A stretch of 54,102 bases of DNA from Sphingobacterium cavernae (GTDB lineage Bacteria; Bacteroidota; Bacteroidia; Sphingobacteriales; Sphingobacteriaceae): positions 1 to 54,102 of the forward strand of contig NZ_VIQM01000032.1 of NCBI RefSeq assembly GCF_008520265.1. Direction: 5' to 3'. The position numbers were made by a program, and so were the translations under genes. Under the pieces are notes generated by a model that saw only the letters and a list, made by a program, of their open reading frames with translations, was not told the DNA's origin and did not search any database. Every line of letters starts with the position of its first letter. Positions within the stretch are counted from its first letter, which is position 1. This document shows positions 14,567 to 24,950 of this stretch, piece after piece.

Positions 14567-15172
14567 ATGGTTGAAGGAAAGTTTTCTGAAGCGGGCTTCA
14601 ATGCCTCGTACAACAAAAAGGAAAGTATTAAGTATGGAATTATCCTAGGGATAATTTCATTTCTTTTAGGAATCATCGTGTTATTTGTAAGCCGCAATAT
14701 GCAATCGTTTTGGATGTTGACTTCTATGTCATTCATTATCAATACGATTCTTTATATGATCGTGGCATTAGCATTTTCTTACACATTGCGCAAAAAGAAT
14801 GGTGGATTTTGGAATTTTTCTATTGGATTGAAATCCATATTCTTAATGCTATTAGTATCTACGGTACTAGCAACTGTATCTACTATGGTATACGTACATG
14901 TCATAAATCCTGGATTGCAAGAGGAAGTATTGCGCAATACTATCAATATCACGATAGAACAGCTTGAGACGAGTGGTGCACCAGATGACGTAATCGATTC
15001 GCGCGTAGCAGCATTAGAAGAACAAATGAATACGCTGGGTCAGATTACCATCAAAAATATTTTTAGAAGTTTGATGATTTCAATTCTGATGCAGTTTGTT
15101 TTTTCATTAATACTTTCGGCCATTACGCGTAACGAAAAACTTTCGCAAGGTCAACCCGCAAATTTTAACTAA
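14567..15172 (+). CDS. DUF4199 membrane protein
   Basis: A 201-residue protein with four hydrophobic helices (about 23-44, 50-69, 82-105 and 166-190) and a charged extramembrane segment between helices 3 and 4. This is the Bacteroidota DUF4199 pattern, including the N-terminal KYGIILGIISFLLGIIVLF stretch. Function is unknown. It lies between the acidic protein and a GT2 glycosyltransferase, a neighbourhood suggestive of envelope glycan assembly. Confidence 0.8.
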   Translation: MVEGKFSEAGFNASYNKKESIKYGIILGIISFLLGIIVLFVSRNMQSFWMLTSMSFIINTILYMIVALAFSYTLRKKNGGFWNFSIGLKSIFLMLLVSTVLATVSTMVYVHVINPGLQEEVLRNTINITIEQLETSGAPDDVIDSRVAALEEQMNTLGQITIKNIFRSLMISILMQFVFSLILSAITRNEKLSQGQPANFN

Positions 15173-15199
15173 ATCATAGCCAAATAGGTTCGATATAAA

Positions 15200-16150
15200 A
15201 TGGATATATCTGTAGTAATACCATTGTACAACGAAGAAGAATCACTTCCTGAATTAACAGACTGGATTCGTCGCGTCATGCTTACGCATAATTTTTCTTA
15301 CGAAATTATTCTAGTAGATGATGGAAGTAAGGACTCTTCTTGGAAGGTAATTATGGATTTGAAGAAAACCCATGAGCAAATTTCAGGAATCAAGTTCAGA
15401 AGAAATTACGGAAAATCTGCTGCGTTAAATGTGGGTTTTGCGGCTACGCAAGGTGATGTTATTATCACTATGGATGCGGATCTGCAAGATAGTCCAGACG
15501 AAATTCCAGAATTGTACGATAGAATTATGAATCAAGGAGCGGATTTGGTTTCGGGTTGGAAACAAAAGCGCTATGATCCATTGACGAAAACCATTCCTAC
15601 AAAATTGTTTAATTCCGTAACGCGTAGTGTATCGGGAATTGATAATTTGCACGATTTTAATTGTGGGTTGAAAGCCTACAAGAAAGATGTAGTGAAGAGT
15701 ATTGAAGTTTATGGCGAAATGCATCGTTATATTCCTGTGATTGCAAAATGGGCTGGTTTTACAAATATCCAAGAGCAAGTAGTACAACATTATCCACGTA
15801 AATATGGTACGACCAAATTTGGTCCAGGGCGTTTCGTAAAAGGATTTTTGGACTTGATGTCTATATTTTTTGTCGGAAAATTTGGTAAGCGTCCAATGCA
15901 CTTTTTCGGACCAGTAGGAGTGGTGAGCTTTTTAATTGGTTTCTTTATCACAATATACTTGATTTGCGAAAAATTGATGAGTATTGCAAATGGTACAGAT
16001 TATCGTAATGTGACGGATCAACCACTGTTTTTCTTGTCATTATTAGCAATTATGATCGGTACTCAACTCTTTCTGACAGGCTTTATCGCTGAATTGCTGT
16101 CACGTAATAGTTCTGAAAGAAATAAATACCATATTGAACGCGTCATCTAA
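15200..16150 (+). CDS. GT2 polyprenol-phosphate glycosyltransferase (DPM1/GtrB-like)
   Basis: A 316-residue family 2 glycosyltransferase. The N-terminal GT-A domain has VVIPLYNEEESLPEL, VDDGS (about 39-43) and the metal-binding DADLQD (about 93-98). Two C-terminal membrane helices follow (about 236-258 and 274-297). This is the layout of DPM1/GtrB/ArnC-type enzymes that load a sugar onto undecaprenyl phosphate at the inner face of the membrane. The sugar cannot be deduced. A second GT2 gene follows immediately. Confidence 0.88.
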   Translation: MDISVVIPLYNEEESLPELTDWIRRVMLTHNFSYEIILVDDGSKDSSWKVIMDLKKTHEQISGIKFRRNYGKSAALNVGFAATQGDVIITMDADLQDSPDEIPELYDRIMNQGADLVSGWKQKRYDPLTKTIPTKLFNSVTRSVSGIDNLHDFNCGLKAYKKDVVKSIEVYGEMHRYIPVIAKWAGFTNIQEQVVQHYPRKYGTTKFGPGRFVKGFLDLMSIFFVGKFGKRPMHFFGPVGVVSFLIGFFITIYLICEKLMSIANGTDYRNVTDQPLFFLSLLAIMIGTQLFLTGFIAELLSRNSSERNKYHIERVI

Positions 16151-16154
16151 AAAT

Positions 16155-17162
16155 ATGTTTTTTTCCATAGTCATCCCATTATACAATAGACCCGACGAAA
16201 TCAAAGAGTTGTTGGCCTCGCTGTCGCAACAAACTTATACATCGTTTGAAGTTATTATTGTGGAGGATGGTTCTAGCAAACCTGCAAAGCATATCGTTCA
16301 ATCTTTTTCAAGTAAGTTGGATATACATTATTTTGAAAAGAAAAATGAGGGACAGGGATTTGCGCGTAATTATGGTTTTGAACGAGCCAAAGGTGATTAT
16401 TTTATTGTCTTTGATTCGGATATAATAGTTCCTTCTGGTTATTTAGAAGTAGTGAAAAGGTCGATTGAGGAAAATAAATGGGATGCTTTTGGTGGACCCG
16501 ATGCAGCTCATGAATCGTTCACAACAATTCAGAAAGCAATTAGCTATTCCATGACAAGTCCTTTCACCACAGGCGGCATTCGTGGCAACAAAAAGCATGT
16601 TGGACAGTTTCACCCACGCAGCTTCAATATGGGGCTTTCTAGAGCGTTGTGGTTTAATATTGGTGGATTTAATTTGTCACGTCGTTCTGAAGATATCGAG
16701 TTTAGTATTCGAATGATCAATTCTGGCTATAAAGTGGGATTAATACCGGAAGCTTTTGTATATCATAAAAGACGAACAAGCTTTCCGCAGTTTTTCAAAC
16801 AGACAAATGCATTTGGGAAAGGTCGTATTGATATTTCAATACTTTATCCTTCAGAGCTAAAATTAGTTCACGCTTTACCCGCTGCTTTTACATTAGGCGT
16901 GATCGTTTTGCTGGTGCTAAATATTATTAATTATACGATTTTTACCGCATTCAAACCATTACAAATTTTGGTTTACCTCGGTAATGCTTTCGTTGTTCTT
17001 TATACTTGCTTATTGTTTTTACATGCGCTCATCTCAACAAAAAGTCTTGTTGTTGCTTTCAATGGCGTTATTGCTGCCTTTACACAGCTATTTGCGTATG
17101 GAACAGGGTTTATGACAAATTATATAGATCGTATTTGGCTTCACAAAAATACGTCAAAGTAA
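16155..17162 (+). CDS. GT2 family glycosyltransferase with C-terminal membrane helices
   Basis: A 335-residue GT-A enzyme. FSIVIPLYNRPDEIKELL opens the domain, then VEDGS, and DSDIIVPSG as the DxD region (about 87-95). EDIEFSIRM is the acceptor/catalytic loop. Two or three hydrophobic helices at about 238-320 anchor it in the membrane. ATG 16155 is chosen; the frame also permits a TTG at 16134 that overlaps the previous gene. It probably works with the preceding GT2 in a surface glycan or glycolipid pathway. Confidence 0.85.
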   Translation: MFFSIVIPLYNRPDEIKELLASLSQQTYTSFEVIIVEDGSSKPAKHIVQSFSSKLDIHYFEKKNEGQGFARNYGFERAKGDYFIVFDSDIIVPSGYLEVVKRSIEENKWDAFGGPDAAHESFTTIQKAISYSMTSPFTTGGIRGNKKHVGQFHPRSFNMGLSRALWFNIGGFNLSRRSEDIEFSIRMINSGYKVGLIPEAFVYHKRRTSFPQFFKQTNAFGKGRIDISILYPSELKLVHALPAAFTLGVIVLLVLNIINYTIFTAFKPLQILVYLGNAFVVLYTCLLFLHALISTKSLVVAFNGVIAAFTQLFAYGTGFMTNYIDRIWLHKNTSK

Positions 17163-17184
17163 TCACCTACAAAGTAAATTTATC

Positions 17185-17454
17185 GTGGTATCTATTACGC
17201 AATATAATTTAGACAAAATAGAAAATCTATTATTAGATTTGGGCTACAAGGTTCGTTATGAAAAGGGAAATTTCAAGACTGGAGCTTGTGTAATTCAGAA
17301 TACAAAAATGATTATTGTGAACAAATTCTCCAATTTAGAGATAAAAATCAATTCGTTGATTCTTCTGTTGCGTGAATTTGAAGTGGCTAAAGTAGATTTA
17401 GACGAAAAACAATGGACATTTTATAAGACATTAATTAAAAAAGAAGAGGCTTAG
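17185..17454 (+). CDS. Conserved small hypothetical protein
   Basis: An 89-residue soluble protein (VSITQYNLDKIENLLLDLGY, then KVRYEKGNFKTGACVIQNTK) with a GTG start at 17185, the only plausible start upstream of the conserved part. It ends one base before the TTG start of the PhnP-like hydrolase, so the two are coupled. Small proteins of this type occur beside this hydrolase in Bacteroidota. I cannot assign a function. Confidence 0.7.
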   Translation: MVSITQYNLDKIENLLLDLGYKVRYEKGNFKTGACVIQNTKMIIVNKFSNLEIKINSLILLLREFEVAKVDLDEKQWTFYKTLIKKEEA

Positions 17455-17455
17455 T

Positions 17456-18226
17456 TTGAAGATTCGATTTTTGGGAACAGGAACTTCACAAGGTGTGCCC
17501 GTCATAGCTTGTGGTTGTGAAGTCTGCACTTCTTCAGATGTGCATGATAATCGCTTACGTTCTTCTGTTCTGATCGAATTGGATAATGGTCGTAATATTG
17601 TAATCGACACAGGTCCTGACTTTAGGTATCAGATGTTGCGCGAAGGTATAAAGAATCTTGATGCCATATTGATGACGCATTCCCATAAAGATCATATAGC
17701 GGGTCTAGACGATGTACGTGCATTCAATTATCAGCAGCAGCAAGCCATTTCGATATATTCTAATTCTGCGACTTTAGAAGCGTTGCAACGTGAGTTTTAT
17801 TACGCTTTTTCTGCGATCAAATATCCTGGTGTACCGCAATTGGAGTTAAAAGAAATTCAACCTCTCGATAGTTTTGAAATCTTAGGAACTGAAATTTTAC
17901 CTTTCGAAGTGTTGCATTACAAAATGCCTGTTTTAGGATTCCGAATAGGAAATTTTGCGTACATTACAGATGCGAAAACAGTAACTCCGGAATCCCGATT
18001 GGTTTTAGAGGGAGTGGAGGTTTTGGTCGTTAATGCGCTTCAAGAGGAACCACATATTTCACATTTTACATTAGATGAAGCCTTAGAATTTATAGCAGAT
18101 ATAAATCCTACAACAGCTTATCTTACGCACATCAGTCATAGATTCGGTACACACGAATACATACAATCCATTTTACCCCAAAATGTTTTTCCCGCATACG
18201 ATAAACTGTGTGTAGAAATAAAATAA
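17456..18226 (+). CDS. MBL-fold metal-dependent hydrolase (PhnP-like)
   Basis: A 256-residue metallo-beta-lactamase-fold protein. It has FLGTGTSQGVP at the start, a Cys-rich ACGCEVC segment (about 19-25) as in PhnP-type proteins, the metal motif THSHKDHIAGLDD (about 76-88), and later THISHRFG near the C-terminus as the last ligand region. PhnP enzymes are cyclic phosphodiesterases; the substrate here is unknown. The start is TTG at 17456, one base after the previous stop, giving MKIRFLGTGTSQG. Confidence 0.88.
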   Translation: MKIRFLGTGTSQGVPVIACGCEVCTSSDVHDNRLRSSVLIELDNGRNIVIDTGPDFRYQMLREGIKNLDAILMTHSHKDHIAGLDDVRAFNYQQQQAISIYSNSATLEALQREFYYAFSAIKYPGVPQLELKEIQPLDSFEILGTEILPFEVLHYKMPVLGFRIGNFAYITDAKTVTPESRLVLEGVEVLVVNALQEEPHISHFTLDEALEFIADINPTTAYLTHISHRFGTHEYIQSILPQNVFPAYDKLCVEIK

Positions 18227-18317
18227 TTTATCGTTAATCAAACCTTTCTTATTTCTAGTTGTTATTACCTAAAACAAATTAATTAACACACTAGGTTCAA
18301 TTATAAAATTAAGGAAT

Positions 18318-18470
18318 ATGGGAAATCTACTTTATTTGATCGCAGTTATATTGGTAATTATATGGGCGATTAGTTTTTTAGGCGGTTATGCAACAGGTGG
18401 TATTATTCACATCTTGTTGGTAATTGCAATCATTGTCGTTTTATTACGTGTAATACGAGGTAACGCTTAG
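18318..18470 (+). CDS. Lmo0937-family small membrane protein
   Basis: A 50-residue protein with two membrane helices: MGNLLYLIAVILVIIWAISF, then a glycine-rich turn GGYATGG, then IIHILLVIAIIVVLLRVIRG. This is the Lmo0937 family of tiny envelope proteins, often stress-induced. AAGGAAT precedes the ATG, and the gene is convergent with ispD. It is short but has a typical composition and clear start. Confidence 0.8.
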   Translation: MGNLLYLIAVILVIIWAISFLGGYATGGIIHILLVIAIIVVLLRVIRGNA

Positions 18471-18480
18471 CAATAAGACA

Positions 18481-19173
18481 TTAATTCGTATTAAGATACA
18501 GTTTGGCTATTTCAAAGTCTTCTGCAAAAGTTAGTTTAATATTTTTATAGCTGCTTTCAATGAGATGAATGGAATAGCCAATTTTTTCAACTACTGAAGC
18601 ATCATCAGTGAACGTCGGTAATTCAGATTGCTGATAAGCTTCTTGGATTACTTGTGCAGGAAATGTTTGTGGGGTTTGGATTTGCCACACCGTATCACGA
18701 TCTATAGCATCATTATCACTTACGCTTCCAATTCTAATTGAATTAGTACTTTTCTGTGCTAATACATTTGATTTTCCTTCAAATGCTAAAGCAAATGACT
18801 TTTCGATTAAAACCGAATCAACTAATGGACGGGCAGCATCATGAACTGCTACCGTATTATCCTCATCATAGAAAAAATCAGGGAACCGTGTTTCTAAGTA
18901 GTTCAATGCATTTCGCACACTTTGAAATCTTGTTTTGCCACCTAATATTAATTCGTGAGGTAGGGTGAAATTGTATTGCTCACACAGTTCGTTCCAGTAA
19001 TCGACCATTTCTGCGTTTATCGCGACGATGATTTTATCGACATAGGGCTCGAAAGCTGAAATTGTATGCATCAATACAGGCTTCTCATTTAAAAGCATAA
19101 ATTGTTTTGGTAGATTCTTATTCAACCTTGAGCCTGATCCTCCTGCAGCAATGATAACAACTCGATTCAACAT
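18481..19173 (-). CDS. ispD: 2-C-methyl-D-erythritol 4-phosphate cytidylyltransferase IspD
   Basis: A 230-residue nucleotidyltransferase. The N-terminal CTP loop is IIAAGGSGSRLNKNLPKQF (about 7-25), with VHDAARPLV (about 108-116) and TDDASVVE (about 187-194) as later family motifs. It makes CDP-methylerythritol in the MEP isoprenoid pathway. Normal length. It follows queA on the minus strand but is separated from it by a terminator. Confidence 0.95.
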   Translation of the reverse strand: MLNRVVIIAAGGSGSRLNKNLPKQFMLLNEKPVLMHTISAFEPYVDKIIVAINAEMVDYWNELCEQYNFTLPHELILGGKTRFQSVRNALNYLETRFPDFFYDEDNTVAVHDAARPLVDSVLIEKSFALAFEGKSNVLAQKSTNSIRIGSVSDNDAIDRDTVWQIQTPQTFPAQVIQEAYQQSELPTFTDDASVVEKIGYSIHLIESSYKNIKLTFAEDFEIAKLYLNTN

Positions 19174-19195
19174 AGATAGTTACTTATTTATAATT

Positions 19196-19224
19196 AAAAA
19201 AGCGTGACTGAAAACAATCACGCT
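19196..19224 (-). terminator. Rho-independent terminator between queA and ispD
   Basis: The stem AGCGTGA/TCACGCT with a 10-base loop is followed on the minus strand by six T, 28 bases after the queA stop and 20 bases before the ispD start. Confidence 0.85.
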
Positions 19225-19251
19225 CAAAAATATTGAAATATTATTAAATTC

Positions 19252-20301
19252 TTAAATAATCAACATTGCATCACCATAGCTGTAGAATTTGTACTTTTCT
19301 TTTACAGCTACCTCATATGCATTCATGACATTTTCATATCCAGCGAATGCTGCAATCATTACTAATAATGTCGATTCAGGTGTATGGAAATTCGTAATCA
19401 TCGAATTTGCAATACTGAAATCATAAGGAGGGTAAATAAATTTACTCGTCCAGTCAGCAGCTGGTTTCAAACGACGATCTGCAGATACAGCAGACTCGAT
19501 GGCACGCATAGAAGTAGTTCCTACCGCACACACACGTCTTTTACCATCAATTGCTTTATTTACTATTTTTGCCGCCTCAGCAGTGATTATGAATTGCTCA
19601 GAATCCATCTTATGCTTGGTCAAGTCTTCAACTTCAACTGTTCGGAATGTTCCTAAACCAACGTGAAGCGTGATTTCAGCAAAATCAATACCTTTCAGTT
19701 CCAAACGTTTCATTAATTCACGAGAAAAGTGCAAACCTGCAGTAGGAGCAGCAACAGCACCTTCGTTTTTAGCATATATAGTCTGATAGCGGAATTTATC
19801 TTCAGGAGTTGCTTTACGTGTAATATATTTAGGAAGTGGAGTTTCGCCCAAAATTTCAATATTACGACGGAATTCTTCGTCTGTACCGTCGAATAAGAAA
19901 CGAATAGTACGTCCTCTCGAAGTTGTGTTGTCTACAACCTCCGCTACTAACAAATCATCATCACCAAAATACAATTTATTTCCAACACGGATTTTACGAG
20001 CAGGATCTACCAAAACATCCCAAAGACGCAATTCTTTATTCAATTCACGTAACAAGAAAACTTCGATAGTAGCACCAGTCTTTTCCTTGTTGCCGTACAT
20101 ACGCGCAGGGAAAACCTTAGTGTTATTCAAAATCATTACATCCTTATCATCAAAATAATCTAGAACGTCTTTGAAAATTTTATGCTCAATTTTACCAGTG
20201 TCCTTGTGAAGTACCATTAAACGTGCTTCATCACGGTGTTCTGAAGGTTCGTTAGCTAATAGAGATTCAGGTAAGTTGAATTTAAATTGTGATAATTTCA
20301 T
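19252..20301 (-). CDS. queA: tRNA ribosyltransferase-isomerase QueA
   Basis: A 349-residue enzyme that transfers and rearranges the ribose of SAM onto preQ1-tRNA to give epoxyqueuosine. Family segments are [20 protein letters not shown] at the start, [24 protein letters not shown] (about 198-209), [13 protein letters not shown], and [16 protein letters not shown] near the end. ATG 20301 gives the normal MKLSQFKF N-terminus; the frame extends to 20352 without adding family sequence. Confidence 0.95.
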   Translation of the reverse strand: MKLSQFKFNLPESLLANEPSEHRDEARLMVLHKDTGKIEHKIFKDVLDYFDDKDVMILNNTKVFPARMYGNKEKTGATIEVFLLRELNKELRLWDVLVDPARKIRVGNKLYFGDDDLLVAEVVDNTTSRGRTIRFLFDGTDEEFRRNIEILGETPLPKYITRKATPEDKFRYQTIYAKNEGAVAAPTAGLHFSRELMKRLELKGIDFAEITLHVGLGTFRTVEVEDLTKHKMDSEQFIITAEAAKIVNKAIDGKRRVCAVGTTSMRAIESAVSADRRLKPAADWTSKFIYPPYDFSIANSMITNFHTPESTLLVMIAAFAGYENVMNAYEVAVKEKYKFYSYGDAMLII

Positions 20302-20550
20302 TTGTATCAGTTTTATGTTTATTCGCCAGCTTACAGGGCTAGCTAAAAGCATACAAAGGTACGCAATTAGAACTATAAAATGCTAATAAGACATAAATAT
20401 ATGATGGTATTATGAGATTTAAACAATCTACCATCATTGGGTGTTTTATAACATAGAATAAAAAAAATGAAATTAATTAAAAGATTATGAAAAATAATTG
20501 TAATTTAAAATACAGTAAACAATCAGACTAAACTAATTACATATTTAATT

Positions 20551-23001
20551 ATGACGGACACAAAGAAAGAAGGAATCGCTTCCGATCTTATTACTGAGGA
20601 GACCTTAGAAAATATTCAACACGTAAATAACCCAGTGTTGGATTTACCTACCATCGAAAAAACATATCTACAAGAAGTTAAAAGCGTTACCAAAGAGGGA
20701 AATAACTACATTTTCTCTGATGGAAAAGCGCGTGTTGAAGTTAAAATAATATCGGATGATATCATCAGGGTACGTTTGGCACCTATAGGCGTTTTCTTAG
20801 ATGATTTCTCATACGCGGTTGTAGAACAAGAACATGACCCCCATGTACATGAGGTTTCGGAAAACGATAAAAATTATCACGTAAGCACAAATAATGTTAC
20901 ATGCACTATAAGTAAAAAAGATTTTTTAGTTTCTTTTTCGGATGCTAAAGGAAAATTAATGAATGCCGATTACTCTCCTATGCACTGGGAAGAGAATATG
21001 GATTATGGTGGTTATTATGTATACGCTACGAAAAAAGCTTTTGATGATGAGGTGTTTTACGGCTGCGGAGATAAGGCTTCTCATTTAAATCTTCGTGGAA
21101 GAAGAATTGTAAATTGGAATTCTGACACTTATTCGTATGCTTTTAATCAAGAGCCACTGTACAAAACTATACCTTTTTATTTGGGTGTAACAGGCGGTGA
21201 CGCATATGGTATATTCTTCGACAATACATTTAAAACATATTTTGACTTCGCGGCTGAACATAAAGACCAAACAAGTTTTTGGTCTGAAGGTGGTGAGTTG
21301 CAATATTATTATATTCATGGACCACAATTGATAGATGTCGTAAAGCGTTACCACGATTTGACTGGTACGCATTTCTTGCCACCACTTTGGGCTATTGGAT
21401 ATCATCAATGTCGTTGGAGTTATTACCCAGAAGCGAATGTACGCCATGTAACCGAGCAATTCCGCAAAAGAGAAATTCCTTGTGATGCTATTTATTTAGA
21501 TATCGATTATATGGATGGGTACCGCTGTTTCACTTGGAACAAAAAATATTTCCCAGATCCACGCAAGATGATTTCTGATCTTTCTGCGAATGGTTTTAAG
21601 ACGGTTGTAATGATCGATCCGGGTATAAAAGTAGATGAAAATTATTGGGTCTTCAAAGAAGGGCAAGACAATAAATATTTCTGCCGTCGTGGAGATGATT
21701 ACTTTATGGAAGGTTTCGTGTGGCCAGGTCGTTGTCAATTTCCAGATTATACAAATCCCAAAGTAAGAGAATGGTGGGGCGGTTTATATAAAGGTCTAGT
21801 TGAGGATGGTGTAGCTGGTTTCTGGAATGACATGAATGAGCCCGCAATATTTGGTAAAGGCACTTTCCCAGATGATGTAAGACACTATTACGAAGGATAT
21901 CGAGGTTCTCACCGCAAAGCTCATAATATTTATGGTATGCAGATGGTGCGTGCTACGTACGATGGTTTGAAAAAGTTATATAAGAACAAAAGACCATTTA
22001 CAATTACACGTGCTGCCTATTCTGGTACGCAGCGTTATTCATCAGTATGGACAGGTGATAATATTGCGACATGGGAACACTTGAGAATTGGTACATTACA
22101 ATTGCAACGTCTATCGATGTCAGGTTTATCATTCTGCGGTACCGATATTGGAGGTTTTACGGGTAATCCTGATGGCGAATTATACACGCGTTGGATGCAG
22201 TTTGGTGTATTTTCACCATTTATGCGTGTACACTCTGCTGGTGATACTGTGGATAGAGAGCCTTGGAGTTTTGGTCCAGAGTGGGAAGCTATTTGTAAAA
22301 AATTTATTGAATTACGTTATAAATTATTACCTTATATCTATTCTGTTTTTTGGCAACAACACAAATATGGCTTACCAATTTTGAGACCAGTAGCCATGTT
22401 AGAACAAGATGTTTACAAGAACTTATTGCGTGAGGAAGAATTTGCGTTCGGCGATAAAATTTTGGTTTCACCTGTATTAAACCCAGGTCAAAAATCTAAA
22501 GTTGTTTATTTACCAAAAGGTAATTGGTATTACTATTTTAATCATTCTGTTCACGCAGGAGGTACGGAGGTAGAAGTAGCTACACCTCTTGATGAAATGC
22601 CAATATTTATCAAAGCAGGAACTGTAATGGCTGAATATCCTGTAATGCAATATACAGGAGAGAAAAAAATAGAGTCATTGAAGTTGTTAATGTTTTACGA
22701 TCAAGGAGAGAATCACAGTTATGGATATACCGATCATGGTGATACTTTCGCTTACGAACAAGAAATTTATCTGGAGAAGCATTTTATTCAAACAAGTATG
22801 AGTAATAGTGTGAAGCTTTTACAACAACGCGAAGGTTTATTTACAGAAAAGTACGATGATTATAAAATTTATCCGGTAGGACTGCCATTTGAACCTAAAA
22901 AAGTAATAGTTGACGGTATTTCTTTAGACTTCCAAACAGACGAAAAGGGTGAAAAATACATTCTTGTGGATAATGATTTCAAAAAATTAACAATTGAATA
23001 A
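20551..23001 (+). CDS. GH31 alpha-glucosidase
   Basis: An 816-residue glycoside hydrolase family 31 enzyme. It has an N-terminal beta-sandwich (1 to about 250), a TIM barrel with the nucleophile region GFWNDMNEPAIF (about 426-437) and acid/base region SSVWTGDNIATWE (about 493-505), then C-terminal beta domains. No signal peptide, so it is cytoplasmic. It is placed 9 bases before glgB and is probably the first gene of the glycogen operon, where it could release glucose from alpha-linked glucans or maltodextrins. Function is inferred from family plus context. Confidence 0.9.
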   Translation: MTDTKKEGIASDLITEETLENIQHVNNPVLDLPTIEKTYLQEVKSVTKEGNNYIFSDGKARVEVKIISDDIIRVRLAPIGVFLDDFSYAVVEQEHDPHVHEVSENDKNYHVSTNNVTCTISKKDFLVSFSDAKGKLMNADYSPMHWEENMDYGGYYVYATKKAFDDEVFYGCGDKASHLNLRGRRIVNWNSDTYSYAFNQEPLYKTIPFYLGVTGGDAYGIFFDNTFKTYFDFAAEHKDQTSFWSEGGELQYYYIHGPQLIDVVKRYHDLTGTHFLPPLWAIGYHQCRWSYYPEANVRHVTEQFRKREIPCDAIYLDIDYMDGYRCFTWNKKYFPDPRKMISDLSANGFKTVVMIDPGIKVDENYWVFKEGQDNKYFCRRGDDYFMEGFVWPGRCQFPDYTNPKVREWWGGLYKGLVEDGVAGFWNDMNEPAIFGKGTFPDDVRHYYEGYRGSHRKAHNIYGMQMVRATYDGLKKLYKNKRPFTITRAAYSGTQRYSSVWTGDNIATWEHLRIGTLQLQRLSMSGLSFCGTDIGGFTGNPDGELYTRWMQFGVFSPFMRVHSAGDTVDREPWSFGPEWEAICKKFIELRYKLLPYIYSVFWQQHKYGLPILRPVAMLEQDVYKNLLREEEFAFGDKILVSPVLNPGQKSKVVYLPKGNWYYYFNHSVHAGGTEVEVATPLDEMPIFIKAGTVMAEYPVMQYTGEKKIESLKLLMFYDQGENHSYGYTDHGDTFAYEQEIYLEKHFIQTSMSNSVKLLQQREGLFTEKYDDYKIYPVGLPFEPKKVIVDGISLDFQTDEKGEKYILVDNDFKKLTIE

Positions 23002-23010
23002 TATACAATT

Positions 23011-24921
23011 ATGAGTAGAGCAGTTGAAGTTTTTTCTTTGTTCACAGATTTTGATATCAGTCTGTTTAGAAGTGGCAAACACTTTCGTCTTTATGAAAAA
23101 TTCGGTTCTCAGACTGTATTTTTAGATGGAAGACAGGGAGTGTACTTTGCGGTTTGGGCACCCAATGCCAAAAAGATATCCGTGATTGGAAACTTCAATG
23201 GTTGGAATCCATATAGTCATGAATTGTATGTGCGATGGGACGAAAGTGGTATTTGGGAAGGGGTTATTTATAATGTCGGCATCGGTGAAATGTATAAATA
23301 TCGCATTGAGACCTATACTGGTGAGATTTTAGAAAAAGCTGATCCATTTGCATTGTCTATGGAAATTCCACCAAAAACAGCTTCTGTTATTACAACAACT
23401 TGGCATCAATGGCAAGATGATAAATGGATGAGAGATCGTCACGATCGTAATCGTCTTGATCGGCCGATGTCAGTATACGAATTGCATATAGGGTCTTGGA
23501 TACGAGACCCTAATGATCCAGATCGTTTGCTTACCTATCGGGAGATAGCTGAAAAGCTGGTGCCTTACGTAAAGTCCTTGGGTTTTACCCATGTTGAATT
23601 TATGCCAATTATGGAGCATCCATATTATCCTTCATGGGGTTATCAAATCACAGGCTATTTTGCAGCTTCGTCAAGATATGGAACACCACAGGAATTGATG
23701 TTCTTAATTGAGCAATTGCACAAAAATGAAATTGGGGTGATCTTGGACTGGGTTCCATCACATTTTCCTGGTGATGCCCATGGACTTTACCGATTTGATG
23801 GTTCCGCATTGTATGAGCATGAAGACATGCGTAAGGGATTTCATCCAGATTGGAAATCCTATATATTTAATTATGGTCGCAATGAAGTACGTTCATTTTT
23901 AATTAGTAATGCATTATTTTGGCTCGATAGATACCATATTGACGGGTTACGTGTCGATGCTGTAGCTTCTATGCTTTATCTTGATTATTCGAGAAATGAG
24001 GGCGAATGGATTCCGAATGAATTTGGTGGAAGAGAAAATTTGGAAGCCGTACATTTCTTAAAAGAATTTAATGAAGCTGTGTATGTAAATTACCCAGATG
24101 TACAGACTATAGCTGAAGAATCAACATCGTGGCCAGGCGTGAGTAAACCAACTTATGATGGGGGATTGGGATTTGGAATGAAATGGATGATGGGATGGAT
24201 GCACGACACCTTAGGTTATTTTAAAGAAGATCCGATAAATAGAAAATACCATCACAGTCAATTGACATTTGCTTCGGTATATGCTTATCATGAGCATTTT
24301 ATGCTTCCTTTATCTCATGATGAAGTGGTATATGGTAAAGGGTCTATGGTGAATAAAATGGCAGGAGACGAATGGCAAAAGTTTGCAAATTTGCGCGCAT
24401 TATATCTATTTATGTTTACTTTCTCGGGTACAAAATTGGTATTTATGGGTGGCGAATTTGGACAAACTTCTGAATGGAATGTAAACCAATCTTTGGATTG
24501 GCATTTGATGGCTTTTCCACCTCATAAAGGCTTGTTCGAATTCTTCAAAAAGCTAAATACGACGTATAAAAATGAACCAGCGCTTTACGAAAAGGCTTTT
24601 AGCCCAGAAGGTTTTGAATGGTTAGAATTGAATGATGCGGACAATAGTATTTTAGCATATATCAGAAAAGGTCATGATCAACACAATGATTTGGTTGTGG
24701 TGTTAAATCTTACACCGGTTGTACGTGTGGGCTATCGAGTAGGCGTTCCTGCTGCTGGTAATTGGGAGATAATCTTCAATTCTGACGACCTAGATTATTT
24801 TGGTTCGGGTGTTAGCATCGGAAATATAAAATCAGAACCAATACATTGGATGTATAGAGACAATTCAATCAACTTAAAGTTACCTCCATTAGGAGGGGTT
24901 ATATTAAAGATGACAACTTAA
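23011..24921 (+). CDS. glgB: 1,4-alpha-glucan branching enzyme GlgB
   Basis: A 636-residue GH13 branching enzyme. The N-terminal CBM48 shows VYFAVWAPNAKKISVIGNFN (about 45-64). In the catalytic barrel are GLRVDAVASMLYLDYSR (nucleophile Asp about 315), QTIAEEST (acid/base Glu about 369) and PLSHDEVVYGK (about 433-443). It makes alpha-1,6 branches in glycogen. The first of the two family N-terminal beta modules is absent, as in the shorter GlgB group. It is followed by glgA and glgC. Confidence 0.95.
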   Translation: MSRAVEVFSLFTDFDISLFRSGKHFRLYEKFGSQTVFLDGRQGVYFAVWAPNAKKISVIGNFNGWNPYSHELYVRWDESGIWEGVIYNVGIGEMYKYRIETYTGEILEKADPFALSMEIPPKTASVITTTWHQWQDDKWMRDRHDRNRLDRPMSVYELHIGSWIRDPNDPDRLLTYREIAEKLVPYVKSLGFTHVEFMPIMEHPYYPSWGYQITGYFAASSRYGTPQELMFLIEQLHKNEIGVILDWVPSHFPGDAHGLYRFDGSALYEHEDMRKGFHPDWKSYIFNYGRNEVRSFLISNALFWLDRYHIDGLRVDAVASMLYLDYSRNEGEWIPNEFGGRENLEAVHFLKEFNEAVYVNYPDVQTIAEESTSWPGVSKPTYDGGLGFGMKWMMGWMHDTLGYFKEDPINRKYHHSQLTFASVYAYHEHFMLPLSHDEVVYGKGSMVNKMAGDEWQKFANLRALYLFMFTFSGTKLVFMGGEFGQTSEWNVNQSLDWHLMAFPPHKGLFEFFKKLNTTYKNEPALYEKAFSPEGFEWLELNDADNSILAYIRKGHDQHNDLVVVLNLTPVVRVGYRVGVPAAGNWEIIFNSDDLDYFGSGVSIGNIKSEPIHWMYRDNSINLKLPPLGGVILKMTT

Positions 24922-24950
24922 ATATTTAACAACCTAAACTAATACAAAAT